A DNA stretch of 64,000 nucleotides from Gambelia wislizenii. Its lineage: Eukaryota; Chordata; Lepidosauria; Squamata; Crotaphytidae. Below are positions 62,801 to 64,000 of this stretch, piece after piece. A model generated the notes under the pieces. That model was not told where the DNA came from. It saw only the letters and a program-made list of their open reading frames with translations, and did not search any database. Position 1 is the first letter of the stretch; every line of letters starts with the position of its first letter. The position numbers and the translations under genes are program-made. The stretch is from the NCBI GenBank assembly GCA_030847615.1, contig JAUMIR010000004.1, positions 71,641,001 through 71,705,000 of the forward strand. The letters are read 5' to 3'.

Positions 62801-62804
62801 GACT
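2815..62804 (-). CDS. NFASC: Neurofascin, central extracellular part (15 exons, Ig2 to FN3-2)
   Basis: Neurofascin is a single-pass neuronal and glial adhesion molecule of the L1 family; it clusters channels at axon initial segments and nodes and joins axon to glia at paranodes. The span holds 15 internal exons on the minus strand. Joined, they give 2070 nt with consistent phase at every junction and no stop. The product covers Ig2 to Ig6 and the first two fibronectin III domains. Stretches such as [45 protein letters not shown] and [17 protein letters not shown] fit neurofascin better than NrCAM, CHL1 or L1CAM as I recall them. Each Ig domain keeps its two cysteines. The N terminus with Ig1 lies past the right edge, and FN3-3 onward past the left edge. 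Individual exons are listed separately. Confidence 0.95.
3964..4189. mobile_element. hAT-like palindromic MITE
   Basis: The element begins CAGTGGTTCTCAACC, the classic hAT terminal inverted repeat, and ends with its inverse GGTTGAGAGAGGCTG. Flanking 8-bp sequences TTCTAGAC and CTCTAGAC match at 7 of 8 positions, as expected for an hAT target-site duplication. A GT repeat (about 4051-4069) lies inside. It shares an AACCCTAGGGTTCC core with the element at 24954. Confidence 0.75.
4502..4806. mobile_element. Tigger-like nonautonomous element, TA-flanked
   Basis: The ends are CAGTAGCACCCCCATGG and its near-inverse ATATGGGGTCCTACTG, with TA on both sides (4500-4501 and 4807-4808). The right half carries the 'TTATCCACGGATTTTGTTATCCACGG'-type terminal module shared with copies at 40323 and 51697. 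The interior is purine-rich and unlike that of the other copies, so it is not a simple internal deletion of the same parent. Confidence 0.7.
5343..5935. mobile_element. TIR DNA element starting GGGCTTGTCTACATGGG
   Basis: The left end GGGCTTGTCTACATGGG and right end CCACTCGTGTAGACAAGTCC are near-inverse. The same GGGNTTGTCTA terminal type recurs at 22624, 50454 and 51353. The interior shows no transposase-like ORF. The termini would fit a PIF/Harbinger-like nonautonomous element, but no clear target-site duplication is seen. Confidence 0.55.
6306..6376 (-). CDS. NFASC: NFASC exon: start of FN3-2 (71 nt)
   Basis: This short exon is hidden from a simple ORF scan. It has acceptor tttcag and donor GTGAGT and fits the phases exactly (2 in, 0 out). 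It encodes [17 protein letters not shown] followed by MVISWT, matching the mammalian segment PESNPGDVKGEGTRKNN...ITWT. The FN3 tryptophan is next to its 3' end. Without it the second FN3 domain would lack its first strands, so it is very likely constitutive. Confidence 0.93.
6377..8071 (-). other. NFASC intron between FN3-1 and FN3-2
   Basis: This 1.7-kb intron has an AT dinucleotide run (about 6394-6412) just upstream of the acceptor of the 71-nt exon. I recognise no mobile element or RNA gene in the rest. Confidence 0.7.
8072..8269 (-). CDS. NFASC: NFASC exon: second half of FN3-1
   Basis: The exon is 198 nt, phase 2 in and 1 out, with acceptor cttctag and donor GTAAGT. It encodes [18 protein letters not shown], then [17 protein letters not shown] with the FN3 leucine/tyrosine core, and [15 protein letters not shown]. 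It ends in GA plus the first base of an Arg codon finished by the 71-nt exon. Confidence 0.96.
8401..8502 (-). CDS. NFASC: NFASC exon: first half of FN3-1
   Basis: The exon is 102 nt, phase 2 in and 1 out, with acceptor cttctag and donor GTCAGT. It encodes [17 protein letters not shown] then [16 protein letters not shown], the first strands of the first fibronectin type III domain, including its conserved tryptophan. Only 131 bp of intron separate it from the second half of the domain. Confidence 0.96.
10052..10079. repeat. CATC tetranucleotide microsatellite
   Basis: About six consecutive CCAT/CATC units with slight interruptions. Confidence 0.9.
11135..11365. repeat. hairpin-rich dispersed repeat, copy 1
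   Basis: The motif TGCACAGAAAATG and its inverse TTTTCTGTGCA-like forms alternate several times, followed by a segment ending ATTCTTTCCATCCCTA. The same arrangement and ending recur at 44795-45065, and a related copy is at about 23435-23585. No family name is recognised. Confidence 0.55.
12705..12829 (-). CDS. NFASC: NFASC exon: second half of Ig6
   Basis: The exon is 125 nt, phase 1 in and 1 out, with acceptor ctgaaag and donor GTAATT. It encodes [17 protein letters not shown] and the second Ig6 cysteine in [11 protein letters not shown], ending AHLTIL. Its last G joins CA of the next exon to give Ala, so Ig6 leads directly into FN3-1 without the optional Pro/Thr-containing linker seen in some mammalian isoforms. 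Confidence 0.95.
12995..13233. mobile_element. Tigger-like MITE
   Basis: It begins CAGTCAGCCCTCCGTATCC after a TA and shares with 18327 and 32219 the internal module 'ATATAAGGGACACCATTTT' and 'TATAATGGGACTT'. The CAGTCAGCCCTC...TATCC terminus is the pogo/Tigger type known from vertebrates. The right end is decayed. Confidence 0.7.
14563..14780. mobile_element. hAT-like palindromic MITE
   Basis: The left part (GGGCCTTTTTAAACTACA ... GATTCCAGTTTAACTGC) is nearly inverted in the right part (GGCAGTTAAAGTGG ... TAGTGTGCAAGGGCCC). It belongs to the same family as the interrupted element 45700-46462, which ends GTGTAGTGTGAAAGGG. Confidence 0.6.
15030..15433. mobile_element. Tigger-like element with GC-rich internal tandem repeats
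   Basis: It begins with GTTGCCCCTCCACATTCGC and ends GCGAATGTGAAGGGATGAC, the inverted terminal type of 32219 and 18327. The interior (15090-15360) is GC-rich and consists of diverged tandem units centred on AAGGCCCCGTGAAGGCC, repeated at least three times, with G-rich spacers. It looks like a minisatellite grown inside a small DNA transposon. Confidence 0.65.
15878..15985 (-). repeat. tRNA-derived SINE fragment
   Basis: On the minus strand it starts with a tRNA-like A box (TAGTTCAGTGGTAGAGC) and a diverged B box (GGTTCTCTTCC) about 30 nt later. It has no CCA end or acceptor stem, so it is a SINE head rather than a tRNA gene. Confidence 0.55.
15998..16267 (-). repeat. tRNA-derived SINE with LINE-like tail
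   Basis: Read on the minus strand it begins CCCTGGTGGCGCAGTGG (A box), continues with a B box (GTTTGATTCC) and ends TAACAATTTGTAAGCC ... GCGGGGTATAAATACC. The same tail occurs alone at 23825-23937 and 35575-35660. This head-and-tail arrangement is typical of squamate SINEs mobilised by a partner LINE. Confidence 0.65.
16417..16564 (-). CDS. NFASC: NFASC exon: first half of Ig6
   Basis: The exon is 148 nt, phase 2 in and 2 out, with acceptor tttgcag. It encodes [16 protein letters not shown], the first Ig6 cysteine in [10 protein letters not shown] and the tryptophan in [11 protein letters not shown]. Its donor is GTCTGT, weaker than the usual GTRAGT, but the phase and the next exon (completing Arg) make it the only sensible join. 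Confidence 0.94.
16965..17403 (-). mobile_element. CR1 LINE, 5'-truncated 3' end
   Basis: The left end carries the CATAGAAT-type terminal repeat typical of CR1. The minus-strand translation reads through a decayed C-terminal part of the CR1 pol ORF, including [19 protein letters not shown] and [12 protein letters not shown]. It is a truncated copy, about 440 bp, sharing high identity with copies at 43949 and 48679. Confidence 0.8.
17608..18300 (-). mobile_element. CR1/L3-like LINE fragment
   Basis: The start, 'AAGAGCCATGCTGGATCAGG', is the common 3'-end motif of an amniote CR1/L3-type LINE in inverse orientation. The following 600 bp continue with phrases shared in inverse by 55735-56002. 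No intact ORF remains. Confidence 0.55.
18327..18559. mobile_element. Tigger-like MITE
   Basis: Termini CTGTTGTCCCTCCGTATCC and GAATATGAAGGGACAACTG are inverted and flanked by TA on both sides. It is a sister copy of 32219-32449 with the same internal modules. Confidence 0.8.
18978..19144 (-). CDS. NFASC: NFASC exon: second half of Ig5
   Basis: The exon is 167 nt, phase 1 in and 1 out, with acceptor tgtgag and donor GTAAGA. It encodes [14 protein letters not shown], an NGT sequon, and [16 protein letters not shown] with the second Ig5 cysteine, ending QNQVRLEIK. The residues match the mammalian segment in order and length. Confidence 0.96.
20682..20874 (-). repeat. tRNA-derived CORE-type SINE with L2-like tail
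   Basis: On the minus strand it reads a tRNA-like head (GTGGCATAGTGGTTTGAGC, B box GATTTGAACCCC), a MIR-like core (GACCTTGGGCAAGTCACAC) and the tail 'GTCACCATAAGTCAGAAAC'. Other copies are at 35985, 42388, 42604, 22032 and 23612. Confidence 0.7.
21025..21062. repeat. CCCAT pentanucleotide repeat
   Basis: About seven and a half CCCAT units in tandem. They produce spurious Trp/Gly-rich ORFs on both strands. Confidence 0.95.
21486..21597 (-). CDS. NFASC: NFASC exon: first half of Ig5
   Basis: The exon is 112 nt, phase 2 in and 2 out, with acceptor ttaaag and donor GTAAG. It encodes [17 protein letters not shown], an NRT sequon, and the first Ig5 cysteine in [14 protein letters not shown]. The final TG is completed by G of the next exon to give the Ig tryptophan. 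Ig5 and Ig6 are the part of neurofascin known to bind contactin partners. Confidence 0.95.
22032..22160 (-). repeat. CORE-SINE tail fragment
   Basis: It carries the 'GACTTATGGTGACCCTATGA' tail of the SINE family at 20682 and is truncated before the tRNA head. Confidence 0.6.
22285..22385 (-). repeat. fragment of unknown 3-copy repeat unit
   Basis: About 95 bp matching the left part of 39516-39859, from the CTCTCTGGCTTTTCTT end through the GCGCTTTCTGCAAGCGC palindrome to 'AAAAAGGCCAATC'. Confidence 0.6.
22624..23284 (+). mobile_element. 650-bp nonautonomous DNA element, copy 1
   Basis: It aligns along its full length with 50454-51106: both carry GAATCAAGATGG, GTGAATTACT, AAACAGTA, GTGCAATATT, CCAATCAGCTTT and AGCAGGAATG in the same order. 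The left end is GGGGTTGTCTATA; the right terminal repeat is decayed. No ORF for a transposase is present. Confidence 0.65.
23435..23585. repeat. hairpin-rich dispersed repeat, copy 2
   Basis: It has alternating GAAACATGTTTTTC- and TGCATAGAAA/TTTCCTGCA-type inverted words like those at 11135 and 44795, and is bounded by CTGTGGAGAAAAACA and its inverse TGTTTTTCTCCACAG. Confidence 0.45.
23612..23725 (-). repeat. CORE-SINE tail fragment
   Basis: It carries the tail words TATGCCTTCAACTC and GACTTACAGCAACCC of the 20682 family and lacks the tRNA head. Confidence 0.5.
23825..23937 (+). repeat. SINE/LINE 3' tail with AAAT repeat
   Basis: The sequence TAACAATTTGTAAGCTG ... GGTATAAATACTC is followed by an AAAT microsatellite (23912-23933). 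This matches the tail of the SINE at 15998 in opposite orientation. Confidence 0.6.
24700..24843 (-). CDS. NFASC: NFASC exon: second half of Ig4
   Basis: The exon is 144 nt, phase 2 in and 1 out, with acceptor tcaaag and donor GTAAGC. It encodes [16 protein letters not shown] and then [18 protein letters not shown] with the second Ig4 cysteine and an NAS sequon. It ends FVSVL with the first base of an Asp codon completed in the Ig5 exon. Confidence 0.95.
24954..25130. mobile_element. hAT-like MITE
   Basis: The left end CAGCCTTTCTCAACC is the hAT type and the right end GGTTGCAAGAAAGCCTG is its decayed inverse. A perfect 8-bp direct repeat GTCTATGT flanks the locus at 24946-24953 and 25141-25148, although the right copy lies 10 bp outside the recognisable terminus. 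The interior matches 3964-4189 in inverse orientation. Confidence 0.65.
26020..27000 (-). mobile_element. decayed L1-type LINE (reverse transcriptase part)
   Basis: Minus-strand reading in several frames gives L1 ORF2 landmarks: [17 protein letters not shown], the YVDDL catalytic box as degenerate VDDLVVM, and a C-terminal piece with [18 protein letters not shown]. The frame is broken many times. It is an old inactive copy with no intact end visible. Confidence 0.7.
28074..28205 (-). CDS. NFASC: NFASC exon: first half of Ig4
   Basis: The exon is 132 nt, phase 2 in and 1 out, with acceptor ctaaag and donor GTAAGT. It encodes [19 protein letters not shown], the first Ig4 cysteine in [10 protein letters not shown] and the core tryptophan in [12 protein letters not shown]. 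This is nearly identical to mammalian neurofascin, and was the strongest clue to the gene's identity. Confidence 0.96.
28497..28535. repeat. AAAC microsatellite
   Basis: About nine consecutive CAAA units. Confidence 0.95.
28750..29090 (+). mobile_element. L2-like LINE 3' end
   Basis: The plus strand encodes the typical C-terminal phrase [17 protein letters not shown], followed by a 3' UTR ending GTAAGCTGCCCCG ... GGGTATAAATAAATT. It is truncated and followed by ATT repeats. Confidence 0.65.
29270..30720 (-). mobile_element. decayed L2/CR1-group LINE, reverse transcriptase
   Basis: Minus-strand fragments in three frames line up as one pol: an N-terminal part with [16 protein letters not shown] and LFQSGF, a palm region with [13 protein letters not shown], a degenerate active site (YAEDTQLYY), a thumb/connection part with [15 protein letters not shown], and the C-terminal [13 protein letters not shown]. 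The gene is broken by frameshifts and is inactive. Confidence 0.75.
31455..31645 (+). repeat. unknown 3-copy repeat unit, copy in opposite orientation
   Basis: It matches the inverse of 39516-39859 from 'AGAAACATCACCCAAGGAGA' to 'CGTTTGCGAAGAAAAACC' and ends in an AGAG run. It contains a strong palindrome CCGCGCTTGCAGAAAGCGCGG (split here as CCCGCGC and GCGCGGG). Confidence 0.6.
32219..32449. mobile_element. Tigger-like MITE
   Basis: Termini CAGTTGCCCCTCCATATTC and GAATGTGAAGGGACAACT are inverted, with TA at 32217-32218 and 32450-32451. It is the best-preserved copy of the family also seen at 12995 and 18327. Confidence 0.85.
32689..32873 (-). CDS. NFASC: NFASC exon: second half of Ig3
   Basis: The exon is 185 nt with a long T-rich acceptor ending tatag and donor GTACGT. 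It encodes [17 protein letters not shown] with the Ig core tryptophan, then [17 protein letters not shown] with the second cysteine and an N-glycosylation sequon (NVS). It ends in the strand ILVRVK that leads into Ig4. Confidence 0.96.
32874..33748 (-). other. NFASC intron within Ig3
   Basis: This 0.9-kb intron has a GT dinucleotide run (about 33091-33110) and a short dispersed-repeat fragment near 33200-33310 related to other copies at 22495-22570 and 53610-53700. Nothing else is recognisable. Confidence 0.65.
33091..33110. repeat. GT dinucleotide repeat
   Basis: About ten GT units. Confidence 0.9.
33749..33860 (-). CDS. NFASC: NFASC exon: first half of Ig3
   Basis: The exon is 112 nt, phase 2 in and 2 out, with acceptor tttcag and donor GTACGT. 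It encodes [15 protein letters not shown], then [13 protein letters not shown] with the first Ig3 cysteine. The last two bases GT pair with the C of the next exon to complete Val. Neurofascin of mammals has the same junction (ARG-AERTPSFMYP). Confidence 0.95.
35575..35660 (+). repeat. SINE/LINE 3' tail
   Basis: TTAACAATTTGTAAGCTGC ... GGGTATAAATGCTC, the same tail as at 23825. Confidence 0.55.
35985..36208 (-). repeat. CORE-type SINE
   Basis: Same family as 20682, with the tail 'GTGCCTTCAAGTCAATTCTG' on the left and the tRNA-like head (inverse) on the right near 'GATTTGAACCCTGG'. Confidence 0.65.
38521..38696. mobile_element. long-TIR MITE (176 bp)
   Basis: The ends GGGTTGCCAGAGTGAAAAC and GCTTTCACTCTGGCAACC open inverted repeats of about 60 bp that extend through GTGCCTTTAATGATTGTG / CACAACCATTAAAGATAC. 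Almost the whole element can fold into one hairpin. Confidence 0.8.
39516..39859 (-). mobile_element. 344-bp repeat unit of unknown family with 10-bp duplication
   Basis: The unit is flanked by a perfect 10-bp direct repeat GCCTGTGACC (39506-39515 and 39860-39869), which suggests an insertion. It interrupts an older sequence. On the minus strand it contains an 84-codon ORF (39559-39813) with a hydrophobic C-terminal stretch [17 protein letters not shown]. Related pieces lie at 22285 and 31455. I do not recognise the family; a truncated non-LTR element is one possibility. Confidence 0.6.
40054..40296. mobile_element. Tigger-like MITE
   Basis: It begins CAGTTGGACCGCCGTGTC after TA and ends GGATACGGGGGTCCAACTC, with inverted termini. 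The interior has the 'TATCCATGGTTTCAGTTATCC'-type module. It is followed 26 bp later by a related element. Confidence 0.7.
40323..40576. mobile_element. Tigger-like MITE, tandem neighbour
   Basis: Termini CAGTAGGACCCCTGTATCC and GGATATGGGGGTCCTACTG are inverted, preceded by TA. The interior resembles that of 40054-40296 (ATAATCTTCCTAGAAAATG, CCGGAAAACC). Confidence 0.75.
41448..42069. mobile_element. TIR element with gag-like ORF and internal duplication
   Basis: The ends TGTATATTCTGGCGTATAAG and CTTATACGCAGGAATATACG are inverted repeats of about 24 bp. Inside are the gag-like ORF and, at about 41858-42000, two tandem copies of an 80-bp unit containing AGGCAGTCATTCTCACAGC. I cannot assign the superfamily. 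Confidence 0.65.
41605..41853 (+). pseudogene. copia-type gag-like fragment
   Basis: An open frame of 116 codons starts upstream at 41506, and its last 75 or so codons resemble the gag domain of Ty1/copia retrotransposons: [12 protein letters not shown], then a helix with [26 protein letters not shown] and a final [10 protein letters not shown]. The pattern AW-L...L..LK...EH...F...L..G..I......LL.SLP is the family signature as I know it. No zinc knuckle or pol follows. It is bounded by the inverted repeats of the surrounding element, so it looks captured. It is probably not expressed. Confidence 0.55.
42388..42602 (+). repeat. CORE-type SINE, plus orientation
   Basis: The head (TGTAGCGGTTTCC, B box GATTCAAATCC) is followed by the core (AAGTCACACTCTCCCAGCC) and the tail (GTCACCATAAGTTGG). 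Confidence 0.7.
42604..42827 (-). repeat. CORE-type SINE, minus orientation
   Basis: A second copy, tail to tail with the preceding SINE: the tail on the left (GTGTGCTTTCAAGTTG), core (AGTGTGACTAGCCCAAAG) and inverse B box (TTCAAACCCTGG) on the right. Confidence 0.7.
43075..43250 (+). mobile_element. CR1/L3-like LINE 3' fragment
   Basis: It carries the words AGAGGCAGTATACTCC, TGCTTATGGGCTT and GGATGCTGGATTAGATGG, the usual 3' end of this amniote LINE. Confidence 0.5.
43949..44214 (-). mobile_element. CR1 LINE 3' end
   Basis: It starts with the CATAGAAT repeat and shares about 260 bp with 16965-17403. Downstream (44225-44480) there is a further inverse CR1/L3-like piece. Confidence 0.75.
44795..45065. 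repeat. hairpin-rich dispersed repeat, copy 3
   Basis: It alternates TGCACAGAAAA and TTTTCTGTGCA-type words, then 'GTGTGAATTTTGCACAGAAT', and ends ATTCTTTCCATCCCTA, parallel to 11135-11365. Confidence 0.55.
45700..46462. mobile_element. hAT-like MITE split by a second DNA element
   Basis: The outer ends GGGGTACTTTCACACTACAC and GTGTAGTGTGAAAGGGACAC are inverted and belong to the 14563 family. Between about 45795 and 46335 sits an inverse, diverged copy of the 650-bp element (words TGCATTCCTGCTTGTT, GGCAAGCACTTG, CCATGTTGGATTCTCAC), so the second element landed inside the first. Confidence 0.6.
46640..46828. mobile_element. half of a Tigger-like element
   Basis: Its right end, ATCTGCGGATAATTGAATCC ... 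GAGAGTGCTATTGTAG, resembles the terminus of 51697-52267. The left end is missing or unrecognisable. Confidence 0.4.
48137..48187 (-). CDS. NFASC: NFASC cassette mini-exon between Ig2 and Ig3
   Basis: This 51-nt exon encodes [16 protein letters not shown] plus split codons at both ends. Its acceptor is tattacag and its donor GTGAGT. It matches the alternatively used segment NHPYNDSSLRNHPDMYS of mammalian neurofascin. The length is a multiple of three and the phases match, so skipping it joins ...VLT to TRG in frame, as in the known short isoform. It adds two potential N-glycosylation sequons (NET, NHT) to the linker. It lies alone between introns of 14.3 and 12.2 kb. Confidence 0.93.
48231..48236 (-). 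promoter_or_regulatory. UGCAUG (RBFOX-type) element upstream of cassette exon
   Basis: The minus-strand hexamer TGCATG lies 44-49 nt upstream of the acceptor of the 51-nt mini-exon. UGCAUG is the binding motif of RBFOX splicing factors, and upstream binding usually favours skipping. A single hexamer can occur by chance, so function is inferred only from its position. Confidence 0.4.
48679..49187 (-). mobile_element. CR1 LINE 3' end, longest copy
   Basis: A 149-codon minus-strand frame reads from [19 protein letters not shown] through [19 protein letters not shown] to [17 protein letters not shown], the C-terminal end of CR1 pol. CATAGAAT-type repeats close the 3' end. It is the least broken of the three CR1 copies in the window. 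Confidence 0.8.
50454..51106 (+). mobile_element. 650-bp nonautonomous DNA element, copy 2 (intact ends)
   Basis: Termini GGGATTGTCTATACAG and CTGTATAGACAACCC are inverted repeats. The flanks are TTTTA and TTTAG, which could hide a TTA-type duplication as in PIF/Harbinger elements. The sequence aligns along its length with 22624-23284. No transposase ORF exists. Confidence 0.7.
51697..52267. mobile_element. Tigger-like element with foreign GC-rich interior
   Basis: Termini CAGTAGCACCCCTGTATC and GGATACAGGGGTGCTACTG are inverted and flanked by TA (51695-51696, 52268-52269). The 400-bp interior is GC- and purine/pyrimidine-rich and unlike the interiors at 40323 or 4502. On the minus strand it looks like a 5' UTR and first coding exon (see the next entry). 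Confidence 0.7.
51942..52052 (-). pseudogene. possible captured first coding exon with signal peptide
   Basis: On the minus strand an ATG at 52052 opens 37 codons beginning MKPEPG, then a hydrophobic run [14 protein letters not shown], then PCSSPSWPG. This has the shape of a secretory signal peptide: a short polar start, a leucine/valine core and small residues for cleavage. The frame ends at GGG followed by GTAAGG, a good splice donor. A purine-rich leader precedes it. It lies wholly inside the Tigger-like element. I do not recognise the parent gene, and chance cannot be excluded. Confidence 0.35.
55735..56002 (+). mobile_element. CR1/L3-like LINE 3' fragment
   Basis: It reads 'GGGCTTAGACAAACTCATTA', GCTATTGTTGATGTTCTGC, and ends 'CAGCATAGTTTTCCTTATG', the standard 3' end of this LINE. 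Confidence 0.6.
56572..56616. repeat. GGA trinucleotide repeat
   Basis: About fifteen GGA units. They make spurious poly-Gly and poly-Ser frames. Confidence 0.95.
56802..56834. repeat. CA dinucleotide repeat
   Basis: About sixteen CA units. Confidence 0.95.
58586..58628 (-). ncRNA. hammerhead-ribozyme-like core, left arm
   Basis: On the minus strand the order is UUCU, CUGAAGA, U, GCC, a 13-nt loop, GGC, GAAA, CGUC, AGAA. UUCU/AGAA gives stem I, CUGAAGA fits the conserved CUGANGA, GCC/GGC gives a short stem II with one bulged U, GAAA closes the core and GUC is the cleavage triplet. Stem III would be only AC/GU, which is self-complementary and so suits pairing between two copies. Hammerheads are known in Penelope-like elements. 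Activity is untested. Confidence 0.5.
59023..59065 (+). ncRNA. hammerhead-ribozyme-like core, right arm
   Basis: The plus strand has the same layout as the left-arm copy: UUCU, CUGAAGA, short stem II, GAAA, CAUC, AGAA. Stem II is weakened (GAC opposite GGC) and the ACGU box has become ACAU, as expected from CpG decay. This copy is therefore probably less active than the left one. Confidence 0.45.
60341..60511 (-). CDS. NFASC: NFASC exon: second half of Ig2
   Basis: The exon is 171 nt with acceptor ttacag and donor GTAAGT, phase 2 in and 1 out. It completes the Ser codon and reads [17 protein letters not shown], then the second Ig2 cysteine in DYSCNARF, and ends in the inter-domain strand [10 protein letters not shown]. 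The last base, A, can join either the cassette mini-exon (giving T-K) or directly the Ig3 exon (giving T-T-R-G); both keep frame. Confidence 0.95.
61520..62110 (+). mobile_element. decayed retroviral-type integrase fragment
   Basis: Plus-strand reading gives several short frames that match, in order, the region before the integrase core, a degenerate first aspartate segment (RQID), a hydrophobic strand ([10 protein letters not shown]) and a second aspartate segment ([10 protein letters not shown]). Stops and frameshifts interrupt it throughout. It is an old endogenous LTR-retroelement or retrovirus copy. No LTR, gag or env is recognisable in the window. Confidence 0.6.
62441..62503. repeat. 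63-bp hairpin with 21-nt arms
   Basis: The arms 62441-62461 and 62483-62503 are inverted repeats matching at 19 of 21 positions around CACTCCAAAGAAA, with a 21-nt loop. The size would fit a miRNA-like precursor or the remnant of a small palindromic transposon. Nothing here shows that it is transcribed on its own. Confidence 0.6.
62682..62804 (-). CDS. NFASC: NFASC exon: first half of Ig2
   Basis: The exon is 123 nt, entering with two bases of a split codon and leaving with one (T of a Ser codon). The acceptor is a pyrimidine-rich tract ending CAG on the right and the donor is GTAAG on the left. It encodes [10 protein letters not shown] followed by the first Ig2 cysteine in [12 protein letters not shown] and the core tryptophan in IFWMSS. 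This is the most upstream exon visible; the exons for the signal peptide and Ig1 should lie beyond position 64000. Confidence 0.95.
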
Positions 62805-64000
62805 CTGAAATTAAATATATTGGAAGAAATTACATTTATATATAAGAGTATAAATTGGGCTAATACATAAGGATACAAGATGCTAATTTTTTAAACTGTT
62901 TCGGAGGGCCCTCCATATATGGATGTTCATCAACAACAATCATCTTGGTTTGTGCATTTTATCTGGTTCTATGCCATCCCTGCTCCTGTAACTCTCACCA
63001 TTCCTTCCGTGGGCTAACATTTCTCCACCCTCTGCTTCATTTTCCTGTCCCCTTTCTCTCCACTCCCCCAACTGAAAATTGTGGCCCTACTTCAATTACT
63101 TAATGCATAACGTGGGCCAGTGAGGAAAGCCTTTGTAGTTGGCAGATACAATCCATAAGGCAGCTAGCTATTCAGCAGCCACAGGAGAGCTGGCTTTACA
63201 CTTCCCCACATCATGGGCGGGGGGGGGGGGAAACACATGAAGGAGAGGCAAACATTTTCAGCTGAAACATGAACATTAGTCTCACTTTCTGGTAACTTTT
63301 CAAATTGTTATACACCATACGAGGTCTGTCTAAATGAGACTGTGTTTCTCCCTTTCAGATAAATCACAGAAAACTGTGAATGTTTGAATGGTGACCTTGA
63401 ACATGTCTGAACCTACATGACAAACATCAACATTCTCAGCTGTTCAATTAATTGTCAGTCATCATTTGAAGCAGCTGTGTTGTCTGTTGGGTGCCGGAAA
63501 AATGCCAAGTTTAAAAGTTGAGCAATGTGACATTCTACAGCAACTTGAGGCGGACCCAAACCTTTTTCAAAAAATCACTTGTGATGAAACCTGGATCTTC
63601 CAGTATAATCTTGAGACAAAACAACAGTCAATGCACTAGAAAACACCATCATCACCAAGAATGAAAAAAATATATCAAAGTAAGTCCATATTCAAAGCCA
63701 TGTTCATTGTTTTTGTTTTTTACATCAAGGGCGTAATTTTGGCAGAATGGATTCCAGAAGGCAGAACAGTGAACCAGCATTATTATAAGGAACTTTTGAC
63801 AAAGCTGTGAGAAAGAGTCAGGAAAAAAAGGCCAGAACTGTGGAAAAATGGTTTCATTCTTCATCAAGACAATGCGCTTGCTCACACAGTACTTCTGTGA
63901 AAAAGTCAGGTTTTGGCTGATAAATGCATTACGACACTTGAACATCCTCCATATTTGCCAGATTTGGCACCATGTGACTTTTTCTTTCCCTAAAGTGAAA
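62805..64000 (-). other. NFASC intron upstream of Ig2 (incomplete)
   Basis: This intron runs past the right edge. It contains a mariner remnant from about 63320 to the window end and a short G run near 63218-63230. I see nothing recognisable in 62810-63300. Confidence 0.7.
63320..64000 (+). mobile_element. mariner-type transposase remnant, continues past window
   Basis: After a TA at 63318-63319 and a terminal-repeat-like start (CGAGGTCTGTC), the plus strand reads in the order of a mariner transposase: ILQQLEADPNLF, the first catalytic segment CDETWIFQY, WIPEGRTVNQHYYKELL, the second catalytic segment LHQDNALAH and the third PPYLPDLAPCDFFF. This fits the D,D34D triad. Most of the N-terminal DNA-binding part is deleted, and stops and frameshifts are present. 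The end lies beyond position 64000. Confidence 0.8.

Noticed and set aside
2815..62804. assignment to NRCAM, CHL1 or L1CAM instead of NFASC
   Set aside because: All belong to the same family, but the Ig2-Ig3 mini-exon, the [18 protein letters not shown] segment and the FN3-1/FN3-2 wording fit neurofascin best in every exon.

Overview
This window is from an amniote genome, most likely a squamate reptile. The repeats point that way: CR1-type LINE 3' ends with a CATAGAAT-type terminal repeat, L2-like and L1-like LINE remnants, tRNA-derived SINEs, many short Tigger/hAT-like DNA transposons and a Penelope-like element. I cannot name the species from sequence alone.

One protein-coding gene is visible and it spans almost everything: neurofascin (NFASC, L1/neurofascin/NrCAM cell-adhesion family), read on the minus strand. 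I mapped 15 internal exons by homology, GT/AG splice sites and codon phase. They join into 2070 nt (about 690 residues) without a stop or frameshift. From right to left they encode Ig2 (62682-62804, 60341-60511), a 51-nt cassette mini-exon (48137-48187), Ig3 (33749-33860, 32689-32873), Ig4 (28074-28205, 24700-24843), Ig5 (21486-21597, 18978-19144), Ig6 (16417-16564, 12705-12829), FN3-1 (8401-8502, 8072-8269) and FN3-2 (6306-6376, 2815-3043). The signal peptide and Ig1 lie beyond the right edge. The remaining FN3 domains, membrane segment and cytoplasmic tail lie beyond the left edge.

All other sequence is intron. It is filled with decayed mobile DNA: TA-flanked Tigger-like elements (12995, 18327, 32219, 40054, 40323, 15030, 4502, 51697), hAT-like palindromic MITEs (3964, 14563, 24954, 38521), a three-copy 650-bp element starting GGGNTTGTC (22624, 50454, inverted near 45795), CR1 3' ends (16965, 43949, 48679), a 1.4-kb LINE reverse-transcriptase remnant (29270-30720), an L1 remnant (26020-27000), a decayed retroviral-type integrase (61520-62110) and a mariner transposase remnant running off the right edge (63320-64000).

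The most interesting non-exonic items are: a head-to-head inverted pair of Penelope-like terminal repeats, each with a hammerhead-ribozyme-like core; a TIR element carrying a copia-type gag-like ORF; a Tigger-like element that may carry a captured signal-peptide first exon; and a 344-bp repeat unit of unknown family flanked by a perfect 10-bp direct repeat. The two largest introns (14.3 and 12.2 kb) flank the cassette mini-exon, which has a UGCAUG element just upstream. None of these claims has been tested by database search.
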